NCBI RefSeq assembly: GCF_007489285.1
Contig: NZ_VLIY01000001.1
Span: 62,001 to 126,000, forward strand
Source of the DNA: Skermania sp. ID1734
GTDB lineage: Bacteria > Actinomycetota > Actinomycetes > Mycobacteriales > Mycobacteriaceae
Direction: 5' to 3'
Length of the DNA: 64,000 nt
The translations under genes were made by a program, and so were the position numbers. Numbering within the stretch: position 1 is the first letter of the stretch; each line of letters opens with the position of its first letter. This document shows, in pieces, positions 56,445 through 64,000 of this stretch. The notes beneath the pieces are model-generated. The model was not told the DNA's origin, did no database searches, and saw nothing but the letters and a program-made list of their open reading frames with translations.

Positions 56445-57527
56445 ATGCCGTCAATTCCGTCACTGCCGCCGCGGCGCTTCAACCAGCGTCAACACGCGGC
56501 AACGATCGGCGGCAACAGCCTGGCCCCGGCGGCGGACGCCATCGTCGACTGCGCGGTCTACGTCGACGGTGAGCGGTTGCCCGGCCAGTGCAGCCATACC
56601 GATGCGTTGTCGGTCGCCCGCGAACACCCGGGCGCGTTCGCCTGGGTTGGTTTGCGGGCGCCCAACGAGTCGCAGATGGCCGCGGTGGCGCAGACGTTCG
56701 GCTTACACGAACTCGCCGCCGAGGACGCGGTGCACGCGCACCAGCGACCGAAGCTGGAGCGCTACGACGACCTGCTGTTTCTGGTGCTGCGCACGGTCAA
56801 CTACGTCGAGCACGAGTTGAACACGGTCAGCGAGATCGTGGAGACCGGCGAGATCATGGTGTTCGTCGGCACCGACTTCGTGGTCACCGTGCGCCACGGC
56901 GATCACACCGGGTTGCACGGCGTCCGGTTGGCCTTGGAGAAGAACCCGCATCGGCTGGCGCTCGGCCCGGCCGCGGTGTTGCACGCCATCGCCGACCATG
57001 TTGTCGACACCTATCTCGCAGTGACGAATGAACTCGAAGATGATGTCGATGAGATGGAGGAAGCCGTCTTCACCCCCGGATCGCGCGTGGGCGTCGAGCC
57101 GATCTACCAGCTCAAGCGGGAAATCGTGGAACTGCGGCGCTCGGTGAATCCGCTGTCCGGACCGTTGCAGACGCTCACCCAGGAACAACTGGTGGCCATT
57201 CCCAAGGAAGTGCGGCGGTATCTGCGCGACGTGGCCGATCACCACACCCTGGTGGCCGACCGCATCGCCGAATTCGACGAGACGCTCAGCTCGTTGGTCG
57301 ACGCCGCGCTCGCCAAGGTGACACTGCAGCAGAACACCGATATGCGCAAAATTTCCGCGTGGGTGGCCATCGCGGCCGTGCCCACAATGGTGGCCGGCAT
57401 TTACGGCATGAATTTCGAGCACATGCCGGAGCTGCAATGGACCTTCGGGTATCCGACGGTGCTGGGCGTCATCGCGCTCATCTGCCTCGGGCTGTACGCC
57501 ACGTTTCACCGCAATGACTGGTTGTGA
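56445..57527 (+). CDS. corA: CorA magnesium/cobalt channel
   Basis: The 360-residue protein has a long cytoplasmic domain, the QLKREIVELRRSVNPL helix, and two C-terminal membrane helices with the selectivity motif GMN in IYGMNFEHMPE. It takes up Mg2+. The BAAT-type gene starts by overlap with its stop (GTGA). Confidence 0.93.
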   Translation: MPSIPSLPPRRFNQRQHAATIGGNSLAPAADAIVDCAVYVDGERLPGQCSHTDALSVAREHPGAFAWVGLRAPNESQMAAVAQTFGLHELAAEDAVHAHQRPKLERYDDLLFLVLRTVNYVEHELNTVSEIVETGEIMVFVGTDFVVTVRHGDHTGLHGVRLALEKNPHRLALGPAAVLHAIADHVVDTYLAVTNELEDDVDEMEEAVFTPGSRVGVEPIYQLKREIVELRRSVNPLSGPLQTLTQEQLVAIPKEVRRYLRDVADHHTLVADRIAEFDETLSSLVDAALAKVTLQQNTDMRKISAWVAIAAVPTMVAGIYGMNFEHMPELQWTFGYPTVLGVIALICLGLYATFHRNDWL

Positions 57528-58810
57528 GCGACGGAACCTTCGCGAAGGTGGTTGGCGTGGACATCGTGGTCGATCCAGCGGATTGTCCTGTCGACTCCTG
57601 TCCGAGCTTCCGGACGTCAGGGTTGCCTGCTGACGCTCGAGTCGAGTTGCGGGTCAGCACCGTCGATGCGGCCGGTCACGAGTGGCGCTCTACCGGCGCC
57701 TACACGGTCGAGCAGGACGGCACCGTGCAGCTTCCCGATCCTGACCGCCCATGGTGGGACATGGAATTCACCGATCGCTCAGCAGTACCGGTCACCTTCA
57801 GCGCGCCCGACGACGGCCTGGAGTACCAGGTTGAGCTGTCAGCGCTGGGCGAGACGGCAACAGCCACGGCGACGCGCCGCTGGTCGGCGAATGTCGTACG
57901 CGACAACGTTCGCGGTGACGGCTGGATGTTGCGGACCTACCTCAAAACCGGACTGACAGAACCGGCGGCTGGGGTCGTGGTCGTTCCGGGTTCGACAGGG
58001 CTGGCCGCCATGGCGCCGATGGCCGCATTGCTCGCCGCTCGTGGATACGCGGCGGCGGTGTTGGCCTACATGGGCGAACCGGGGCTACCGGAGTCGTTTC
58101 GCGAGATCCCGCTCGAAGCCATCGATTCGGGCATGCGCGCCTTCGCCGCCTGGTCCGGACTGGATCGAAATCGCGTTGGGGTGGTTGCTGCGTCGGTGGG
58201 GACCGGAGCAGTCCTGTCCGCATTGGCGTTGAGTGACGCAATGCCGGTGCGGTGCGTCGTGGCCATTTCGCCCACAGACGTGGTGTGGCAAGCGTTGGGA
58301 TCCGCCGGTCCTCCGCCCAAGGCATCATCGTTGACGCATGCCGGCGCGCCGCTGCCGTATCTGCCGATTCGAGGCGAGAAGCTCCTCGGCCAGATAGTGC
58401 GAAACGCGTTGCTGGGCAAGGTGAGCCGAAAGCCGCGGTCAAGCGCGCTGACAATGCTCGACGCCTTCGCTCGCGGCGCGGTCGATTCGCCGCAGTCGGC
58501 GCGGGCACGAATTCCGGTGGAGCGCATCGATGCTCCAATCCTTGCGGTGGCCGGATCGGCCGACAAGATGTGGCCGGCAAAATTGATGGCAGCGGCGGTG
58601 ATCGATCGACGCCGCCAACATGGCACCGGCGAGCACGATGAACTCCTTGTCCTCGACGACGTCGGTCACTTCGTGCGACCACCGGTGATCCCGACGACGG
58701 TGGACCGCAACGATGCCCTAGTTTCGGGCGGCACGCCCGTCGGCGTCGCACGCGGCCAGCGACGAGCGTGGGCCACGATTGTGGACTTTCTCGAATCCAA
58801 CCTGCGATGA
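57524..58810 (+). CDS. Acyl-CoA thioesterase / BAAT family hydrolase
   Basis: The 428-residue protein has an N-terminal beta domain of the acyl-CoA thioesterase/BAAT type (about 10-125) and a C-terminal alpha/beta-hydrolase domain. The nucleophile is the Ser in VVAASVGTGA, with Asp in GSADKMWP and His in VGHFVRPP. It hydrolyses or transfers acyl groups from CoA. The nucleophile elbow lacks the usual GxSxG first glycine, though the Ser is kept. GTG start overlaps corA by four bases. Confidence 0.83.
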   Translation: MSDGTFAKVVGVDIVVDPADCPVDSCPSFRTSGLPADARVELRVSTVDAAGHEWRSTGAYTVEQDGTVQLPDPDRPWWDMEFTDRSAVPVTFSAPDDGLEYQVELSALGETATATATRRWSANVVRDNVRGDGWMLRTYLKTGLTEPAAGVVVVPGSTGLAAMAPMAALLAARGYAAAVLAYMGEPGLPESFREIPLEAIDSGMRAFAAWSGLDRNRVGVVAASVGTGAVLSALALSDAMPVRCVVAISPTDVVWQALGSAGPPPKASSLTHAGAPLPYLPIRGEKLLGQIVRNALLGKVSRKPRSSALTMLDAFARGAVDSPQSARARIPVERIDAPILAVAGSADKMWPAKLMAAAVIDRRRQHGTGEHDELLVLDDVGHFVRPPVIPTTVDRNDALVSGGTPVGVARGQRRAWATIVDFLESNLR

Positions 58811-58820
58811 GAAGTCGCGA

Positions 58821-59396
58821 CTACAGCTGTGCCGCCGTGCGCTTCGGATCGCGGACATCGATGCCCGCCTCCTGCCACGCCTCACGCAAAGCCGCCGCGC
58901 CGCGCAGTCGAACCCAGGCCGCCTCGGTCGCGGTGATCGGCACCGCGTCGAGGAACACCACCGGGTCGGCCGGTGGGGATAGCGGCAACTGAGCAATCGT
59001 CGACTCGGCGAGCAGCACAGCCGTGAACGGCGCTGCGGCCCAAAGTGGTTCACCGACATCGAGCAGCGCATCGGGGGCAAGGACCAGACCCTCGACCGCG
59101 GGGGTAGCCGCGAGTACGGCCAGGGTTCGATGCAGCCCCGCAGTGGTCATCTTGTCGCGCAACGTCATCACCAGTTCCGCGCGCGGACCTTTGACCGGGT
59201 CGGCGTTCAGGTCCGCGGGGTCGGTCATCGGGCGGCGCGAGCAACCGAGCGTCGCATAGTGAATCAGTTCGCCAGCGCTGAAGCGCAAGACATCGATCGG
59301 CTCGACACCCAGAAAGGTCACCGACGCCACCTGCGGCTGACCATCCAGGTTCTCGACGAGGTGGTCGCGAACACGCGCCAGGACGGGCTCAGTCAC
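58821..59396 (-). CDS. Suppressor-of-fused (SUFU) family protein
   Basis: The 191-residue protein has the SUFU-like core: IHYATLGCSRRPM, RAELVMTLRDKM, DALLDVGEPLW and AVPITATEAAWVR. SUFU-type domains in bacteria occur as lone proteins and in immunity-type loci; function is unknown. The GTG at 59396 follows GAGGA. It is convergent with the thioesterase gene by 10 bases. Confidence 0.72.
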   Translation of the reverse strand: MTEPVLARVRDHLVENLDGQPQVASVTFLGVEPIDVLRFSAGELIHYATLGCSRRPMTDPADLNADPVKGPRAELVMTLRDKMTTAGLHRTLAVLAATPAVEGLVLAPDALLDVGEPLWAAAPFTAVLLAESTIAQLPLSPPADPVVFLDAVPITATEAAWVRLRGAAALREAWQEAGIDVRDPKRTAAQL

Positions 59397-59429
59397 GCGT
59401 CCATCCTCGCATTGGGCCACCATGGGAGG

Positions 59430-60056
59430 GTGCGCACGCCGGTTGCTATCGCGGTTCTGGGTTGTTTGCTGACCGTCCTGCTGCCGTTGTCGTTTCCAGC
59501 CAACGGCGGCGCGACCGGCCCGGACGACTGGGCATCAGAGGAGGTCACCGACTCGTTCGGCGGTCAGCATTCGTTGCTGTCGGCGCTGGCCGAGCCGTCG
59601 GTGTCCACCGTTTTGCTGCCGATCATCGGCGTGGCATTCGTGATTCTCGCGTTCCGGCGGCGCTGGTATGGCGCCGCGGTCGTGCTGATCGGACCGCTGC
59701 TGGCGGTGGCGGTGAACAGTTGGGTGCTCAAACCGATCTTCGACCGGCACCTCAGCTACTACCTGGCCTACCCGAGCGGGCACACCGTCAGCCTGATCGC
59801 GGTCGTCACCGCGCTTGCCCTGGTTACCGCGGGCGTGCTGCGCATGGCAGTGCTCGTCATCGGCGCGCTTGCCATGCTGTGTGCGGCCATCGGCATGATC
59901 GGCCTGGGCTATCACCACCTGACCGACATCGTCGGGGGAATCGGCGCGGGGGCAGCACTGGTGATCGCGTGGTGGCTGCTGCTTGGATGGCTGGTCCGGC
60001 GTCGACCCGTAGGTCGACAGCCAGATCAGCAGGTCGGTGCGGGAGTCAGCGGCTAG
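59430..60056 (+). CDS. PAP2-family membrane phosphatase
   Basis: The 208-residue protein has six hydrophobic segments and the PAP2 phosphatase motifs: a KPIFDRHL-containing first motif, YPSGHT as the second and HHLTDIVGG as the third, with the catalytic His. It dephosphorylates lipid phosphates at the membrane. The GTG at 59430 is preferred over an in-frame TTG 18 bases upstream, but is uncertain. The stop overlaps that of the convergent gene. Confidence 0.8.
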   Translation: MRTPVAIAVLGCLLTVLLPLSFPANGGATGPDDWASEEVTDSFGGQHSLLSALAEPSVSTVLLPIIGVAFVILAFRRRWYGAAVVLIGPLLAVAVNSWVLKPIFDRHLSYYLAYPSGHTVSLIAVVTALALVTAGVLRMAVLVIGALAMLCAAIGMIGLGYHHLTDIVGGIGAGAALVIAWWLLLGWLVRRRPVGRQPDQQVGAGVSG

Positions 60057-60538
60057 ATGGCCAGCTTGGCCAGCAGGTCGCGGGCGGCTTCGGCCGAGCG
60101 CGGGTCACAGGTGACGTCGTAGCGGCCGGCGACGAGTTGCATCGTCGAGGCAAAGTCGCGCTGACCGCGGGTCGCGGCATACGGGATGGTGGTCGAAATG
60201 ACGCCGAACACCACGCCGCCGACAATGCCGACGAGCAACGGTCCCAGCAATCCACCCGTGAAGATACCGAGCAGCAGACCCAGGAAGACGCCGAGCCAGG
60301 CCCCGGAAACGACGCCCCCGCCAATGACTTTCGTCCAGGTGAGCCGGCCCAGCACGCGCTCGACCTGCATCAGATCCACCCCGACGATAGTGACGTCCTC
60401 GACGGCGAAATGATTGTCGGCCAGGTAGTCGACCGCCCGCTGCGCCTCGGCATAGGTGGGATAGGAGCCGATCGGCCAGCCCGATGGCGGCGTTGGTAAG
60501 CCGCGAGCCCGACCGGCCCCGCCTAATGGATTGGTCAT
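60053..60538 (-). CDS. General-stress-protein-like protein with glycine-rich membrane segments
   Basis: The 161-residue protein has a soluble N-terminal half (PIGSYPTYAEAQRAVDYLADNHF), reminiscent of YflT-type stress proteins, and two glycine-rich hydrophobic helices (about 74-110). From memory it resembles M. tuberculosis Rv1231c. The ATG at 60538 has a suitable GGGAG spacing; an ATG two codons upstream is also possible. Confidence 0.72.
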   Translation of the reverse strand: MTNPLGGAGRARGLPTPPSGWPIGSYPTYAEAQRAVDYLADNHFAVEDVTIVGVDLMQVERVLGRLTWTKVIGGGVVSGAWLGVFLGLLLGIFTGGLLGPLLVGIVGGVVFGVISTTIPYAATRGQRDFASTMQLVAGRYDVTCDPRSAEAARDLLAKLAI

Positions 60539-60590
60539 GTCCATATTCTCCCATCCCGACGCCGCGGCGCCGCTTGGGTTGCGCTGCCGA

Positions 60591-61574
60591 CTACCCGGCA
60601 GGTGGGGTGAACTCGCTGGTTCGACGCATCCCGGCCGCTCGCCCTTTCTCGGCGATCACCTGCGCCATCTTGGCGCTTGCCTCGTCGATCATCTCTTCGC
60701 CCAGCATCACCGCGCCACGCGAACCACCGGCGGTGGATGTGTGGTAGGCGTAGGCGTCGAGGATGAGTTCCGCACGGTCGTAATCGGATTGGCGCGGGCT
60801 GAAGATTTCGTTGGCCGCCTCGATCTGGGTCGGATGCAGCACCCACTTGCCGTCGAAGCCCAGCGCGGCGGATCTCCCGGCCGCTCGCCGGAAGCCATCG
60901 AGGTCGCGAATCTGCAGGTATGGCCCATCGATTGCCTGTAAGCCGTGGGCACGGGCAGACAACAAGATCGACATCAAAATGTGATGGTAGGCATCGCCGG
61001 TGTCGTAACCCTCCGGCTGTTCACCGACAACGAGGGTGCGCATGTTGATGCTCGCCATGAAATCCGCGGGCCCGAACACCAGCGTCTGCACCCGCGGGCT
61101 CGCCGTGGCGATTGCGTCGATGTTTTTGAGCCCCACCGCATTTTCGATCTGCGGTTCGATGCCTATTGCCCCGACCTCGAGCCCGTTGGCCTGCTCGAGT
61201 TGGGTCAGCAACAGCTCCAGCGCCACCACCTGACCGGCATCGACCACCTTCGGCAACAGGATCGCGTCGAGGTTCGCGCCCGCGCCCGTTACTACCTCGA
61301 TCACGTCGGCATAGGTCCACTGGGTGGTCCAGTCGTTGACCCGGACCACGCGAATCTGATCGCCCCACCCGTCCGAGTTCAACGCCGCGACAATGTTTGC
61401 CCGGGCGTCGGCTTTGGCGAGCGGCGCGACGGCGTCCTCGAGGTCCAGAAAGACCTCGTCGGCGGGCAAACCCTTTGCCTTCTCGATCATCTTGACGCTG
61501 CTGCCGGGGACGGCGAGCACTGAGCGGCGCACCCGTGTGCGGTCGTTCGATGCTCGTTGGGAATCCGGTTGCAC
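60591..61574 (-). CDS. CitE/HpcH-HpaI family CoA-ester lyase
   Basis: The 327-residue protein has RRSVLAVPGSSVKMIEKAKGLPADEVFLDLEDAV, the metal-binding and aldolase-like region of the CitE family, GVEP-like GIEPQIENAVG and FGPADFMASI. It should cleave or form malyl-/citramalyl-CoA-type esters. The GTG at 61574 follows the strong AGGGAGG site; the longer open frame upstream is antisense to the MgtE_N gene. A pathway link to the HMG-CoA-lyase pair is conceivable. Confidence 0.85.
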   Translation of the reverse strand: MQPDSQRASNDRTRVRRSVLAVPGSSVKMIEKAKGLPADEVFLDLEDAVAPLAKADARANIVAALNSDGWGDQIRVVRVNDWTTQWTYADVIEVVTGAGANLDAILLPKVVDAGQVVALELLLTQLEQANGLEVGAIGIEPQIENAVGLKNIDAIATASPRVQTLVFGPADFMASINMRTLVVGEQPEGYDTGDAYHHILMSILLSARAHGLQAIDGPYLQIRDLDGFRRAAGRSAALGFDGKWVLHPTQIEAANEIFSPRQSDYDRAELILDAYAYHTSTAGGSRGAVMLGEEMIDEASAKMAQVIAEKGRAAGMRRTSEFTPPAG

Positions 61575-61616
61575 GGCGTTTGCCTCCCTGTCGACCGTTA
61601 CCTGTTGTTGACGCTC

Positions 61617-61622
61617 TAGCCT
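61617..61622 (+). promoter_or_regulatory. Predicted -10 box, leaderless promoter of the MgtE_N-CBS gene
   Basis: TAGCCT lies seven bases before the ATG at 61630, suiting a leaderless transcript. Confidence 0.5.
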
Positions 61623-61629
61623 GACACCC

Positions 61630-62907
61630 ATGGCTGCGGTGAACAAAGTGTTCGCCGCCAGGCTGGCCGGCCTGGTGGTGCTCGGGCCCGACGGGGAGTC
61701 CGTCGGGCGCGTGCGTGATGTCGTCATCACCGTGCGGGTGGGCCGCCAGCAACCGCGGGTGTTGGGTCTGGTCGTCGAATTGGCAACGCGGCGGCGGATT
61801 TTCGTGCCCATGCTGCGGGTCACCGCAATCGAACCCGGCGCGGTGACCCTCAACACGGGAAATGTCAGTCTGCGCCGGTTCTCACAGCGCCCGGGCGAGG
61901 TGCTCGCGCTGGCGCAGATGGTCGATTCCAAAGTGCGAGTGGACGATCCCGAACTTCCCGACCTCGCCGACACCGACCTGATCGTGGTAGATCTCGGCAT
62001 CGAGCAGGCCCGCACCCGCGACTGGGTGGTATCGAAAGTGGCGGTGCGGGCCCACCGTGGCCGGCTCGGCCGACGCAGCGCCGTCCACGTCGTGGATTCG
62101 CCGAACGTCGCTGGGCTGACGCCGAGCGACCTGGCCATGCCGAACCAGGCCGTCTCGCAACTGCTTATGCAGTTCGACGGCTTGCGCCCCGCGGATGTCG
62201 CCAACGCGCTGCGGGAACTGCCGGAAAAACGCCGACTCGAGGTCGCGTTGGCACTCGATGACGAGCGCCTCGCCGACGTGGTGCAGGAACTGCCAGACGA
62301 CGACCAGGTCGACCTGCTCGGCCAACTCGAAGTCGAGCGCGCCGCCGACGTGCTCGAGGCGATGGACCCCGACGACGCGGCGGACCTGCTCGGCGAATTG
62401 CCTGAGACCGAGGCCGAGTCGCTGCTGCGGTTGATGGACCCGGTCGAGTCGGAACCGGTGCGCCGACTGCTCGAGCATCTGCCCGACACCGCGGGTGGCC
62501 TGATGACGCCGGAACCGGTGATCCTCGGACCGGCCACCACCGTGGCCGAGGCGCTCGCCCGGGTGCGTAACCCCGACCTGACCCCGGCCACGGCCAGTCT
62601 GGTGTTCGTCGTCCGGCCGCCGACCGCCACCCCGACCGGCCGCTATCTCGGCTGTGTGCACCTGCAGCAGCTGCTCCGCGAGCCGCCGGCGAGTCTGGTC
62701 GGTGGCGTGCTGGACACCGACCTGCCGCGGTTGCGTCCCGAGGCATCGCTCGCCGCGGTCACCCGCTACTTTGCGACGTACAACCTCGTGTGCGGGCCGG
62801 TGGTGGATGAACAGGATCATCTCCTGGGTGCGGTAACGGTTGATGACGTCCTCGACCATCTGCTCCCCGAGGACTGGCGCGAGCAGGAGGACGTCGGCGA
62901 TGAGTGA
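61630..62907 (+). CDS. PRC-barrel / MgtE N-domain / CBS protein without channel domain
   Basis: The 425-residue protein has a PRC-like beta region (~1-130), MgtE N-domain helical repeats (~175-290; ADVANALRELPEKRRLEVALALDDERL..., DDAADLLGELPETEAESLL) and a CBS pair (~300-425; TAGGLMTPEPVILG). The membrane pore domain of MgtE is absent. It resembles mycobacterial Rv1232c. It may sense Mg2+ or an adenylate and signal to a partner. The DUF1003 gene starts in its stop codon. Confidence 0.85.
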   Translation: MAAVNKVFAARLAGLVVLGPDGESVGRVRDVVITVRVGRQQPRVLGLVVELATRRRIFVPMLRVTAIEPGAVTLNTGNVSLRRFSQRPGEVLALAQMVDSKVRVDDPELPDLADTDLIVVDLGIEQARTRDWVVSKVAVRAHRGRLGRRSAVHVVDSPNVAGLTPSDLAMPNQAVSQLLMQFDGLRPADVANALRELPEKRRLEVALALDDERLADVVQELPDDDQVDLLGQLEVERAADVLEAMDPDDAADLLGELPETEAESLLRLMDPVESEPVRRLLEHLPDTAGGLMTPEPVILGPATTVAEALARVRNPDLTPATASLVFVVRPPTATPTGRYLGCVHLQQLLREPPASLVGGVLDTDLPRLRPEASLAAVTRYFATYNLVCGPVVDEQDHLLGAVTVDDVLDHLLPEDWREQEDVGDE

Positions 62908-63482
62908 GTGGGCCGATGACTGAAAAGAACCAGCCGCGCTCGCGCCTCGACACCCCGCGTGGTTCCCGTGGGCTGCGGTGGCAGTTCGATGTCGAGGCAG
63001 CCGGCCGGGCCAGTGAAAGCATCGCCCGCTTCCTCGGCACCGGCCGCTACCTTCTTATTCAGACGGTCATCGTTGTGGTCTGGATCCTGTTGAACGTCTT
63101 TGCCGTTCGCCTGCAATGGGATCCATACCCGTTCATCCTGCTAAACCTTGCGTTCTCCACCCAGGCCGCGTATGCGGCGCCGCTGATTCTGTTGGCGCAG
63201 AACCGGCAGGAAAACCGCGACCGGGTATCGCTGGAGGAGGACCGCTCCCGGGCGGCACAAACCAAGGCGGACACCGAGTTTCTGGCCCGCGAACTGGCCG
63301 CACTGCGGATCGCGATCGGCGAAGTGGCCACCCGCGACTACCTGCGCCGCGAACTCGATGATCTGCGCACGGAACTCGCTGCCCTGCAGCGCCTTGACGG
63401 CGGCGACCGGGGCGACGGCGGATACCGGGGAGAAGGCGGCCCGGGTCACGGGTCGGCGAAGTCGCGCAGTTCACGAAAGTAG
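62904..63482 (+). CDS. DUF1003 family membrane protein
   Basis: The 192-residue protein has two membrane helices (about 48-68 and 75-95), then a coiled-coil-like, charged tail (NRQENRDRVSLEEDRSRAAQTKADTEFLARELAALRIAIGE). DUF1003 proteins often sit beside MgtE-type genes. The GTG start overlaps the MgtE_N gene by four bases; ATG at 62916 is an alternative. Confidence 0.82.
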   Translation: MSGPMTEKNQPRSRLDTPRGSRGLRWQFDVEAAGRASESIARFLGTGRYLLIQTVIVVVWILLNVFAVRLQWDPYPFILLNLAFSTQAAYAAPLILLAQNRQENRDRVSLEEDRSRAAQTKADTEFLARELAALRIAIGEVATRDYLRRELDDLRTELAALQRLDGGDRGDGGYRGEGGPGHGSAKSRSSRK

Positions 63483-63599
63483 GAGTAGTTCCACCGAAAT
63501 TGGCGCGGCTTTGGAGAAGATTCCAAACCTCGAGAATCCGCCGAAAGGCGCCCGCGACGGTGTCCGCAATATGTAGTCTTGGTCACGTTGTACTCACTG

Positions 63600-63616
63600 A
63601 CCGATTACAAATCGGT
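63600..63616. promoter_or_regulatory. Palindrome upstream of the right-edge secreted-protein gene
   Basis: ACCGATT-ACA-AATCGGT is a perfect 17-bp inverted repeat 78 bases before the ATG at 63694. A GGTCA-N12-TGACC repeat overlaps its left side. It could be an operator or part of the leader. No ydaO-like riboswitch consensus is evident in this region. Confidence 0.4.
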
Positions 63617-63693
63617 TGGTGTGCGGTTGCGACGAAGCTGCCCAGTTACTGACCAGACCTATACAAGACGAACTCCGCAGGTGGTGTTGACGA

Positions 63694-64000
63694 ATGCGGT
63701 TGAGAGCGCCAATCACGATGTCGGCGATCGTGCTTGCAGGCCTGGTTACGGCGGGGTCTTCAGCGATCACCCTCAAGGGACCGGACCCACGCACACCCGC
63801 TCCGTTGCTCAGCGCCGCCGCGCTCGAGCAACAGCAGAGCGCCACTGTGCAGTTGGCTACGCACGTCGGCATCGTCCCGGCCGCACCTCGCCAGGCCTAC
63901 AAGATGCGCGCCGCAGATCCGATGATGCCGTCGGCCGCTTTTGCCGCGGGCACGCCGATCAAGGAGGTCGCCATCCCGGGTGTGCTCGGCGCCTTGGGCA
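63694..64000 (+). CDS. Secreted or membrane-anchored cell-envelope protein, truncated by the window edge
   Basis: The frame starts MRLRAPITMSAIVLAGLVTAGSSA, a signal-like hydrophobic N-terminus, and continues 102 codons to the window end without a stop. The IPGVLGALG end could precede a lytic-transglycosylase-type domain, and the neighbour order resembles Rv1230c, but this is a guess. Confidence 0.55.
   Translation, partial: MRLRAPITMSAIVLAGLVTAGSSAITLKGPDPRTPAPLLSAAALEQQQSATVQLATHVGIVPAAPRQAYKMRAADPMMPSAAFAAGTPIKEVAIPGVLGALG

Overview
The window is about 64 kb of high-GC, densely coding DNA from an actinobacterium of the order Mycobacteriales, most like a Nocardiaceae member (Nocardia/Rhodococcus type). 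The grounds are the fused multifunctional 2-oxoglutarate enzyme Kgd, many acyl-CoA enzymes, a PtpB-type phosphatase, an EspC-like/DUF3558/PPE-like type VII secretion cassette, GTG starts, ATGA/GTGA gene overlaps and many apparently leaderless promoters. From memory and unverified, the content around corA, the PRC-MgtE_N-CBS protein, DUF1003, kgd, an SDR and deaD recalls the Rv1231c-Rv1253 neighbourhood of M. tuberculosis. No rRNA, tRNA, insertion sequence, prophage or CRISPR array was found.

Layout: 0.5-6.0 kb, an 1824-residue single-chain biotin-dependent carboxylase. 6.0-10.6 kb, on the minus strand, a patatin-like lipase, a MacB/FtsX-type ABC transporter and a 39-residue proline-rich peptide. 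10.7-17.9 kb, endonuclease IV, a CoA-transferase/HMG-CoA-lyase-like pair, a small membrane protein, a lipoprotein, a two-gene acyl-CoA dehydrogenase operon, a histidine phosphatase and a RidA protein. 18.1-23.4 kb, DeaD helicase, a nitrilase-family amidase, a phosphoribosyltransferase and a FadD15-type acyl-CoA ligase. 23.5-25.8 kb, the type VII cassette. 25.9-30.7 kb, a D-amino-acid PLP enzyme with its TetR gene, a PtpB-like phosphatase, a degenerate and truncated AMP-ligase and an enoyl-CoA hydratase. 30.8-34.1 kb, a PadR/MFS efflux operon and a glutathionyl-hydroquinone-reductase-like protein. 34.2-40.5 kb, an unknown protein, an ABC-2 transporter and a fused ABC exporter. 40.7-45.2 kb, kgd and an AAA ATPase. 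45.3-49.3 kb, a TetR repressor divergent from a Baeyer-Villiger monooxygenase-SDR-esterase operon with two operators in the shared promoter. 49.2-53.7 kb, two OpuC/ProX-type binding proteins and a ProV-W-Z importer. 53.6-64 kb, malic enzyme, a membrane protein, a PHP phosphoesterase, CorA, an acyl-CoA thioesterase/BAAT protein, a SUFU-family protein, a PAP2 phosphatase, a stress protein, a CitE-like lyase, the MgtE_N-CBS protein with DUF1003, and the start of a secreted protein.

Functionally this is central carbon and lipid/ketone catabolism (Kgd, malic enzyme, carboxylase, FadD, acyl-CoA dehydrogenases, monooxygenase operon), osmoprotectant and magnesium transport, and efflux. The least ordinary signals are: short duplications that reiterate gene 3' ends at several loci, three of them including the stop codon; the paired 21-bp operators at the TetR/monooxygenase promoters; the type VII cassette; a pseudoenzyme-like AMP ligase; a 40-bp palindromic insertion inside the pro operon; and the uncalled 39-residue peptide.
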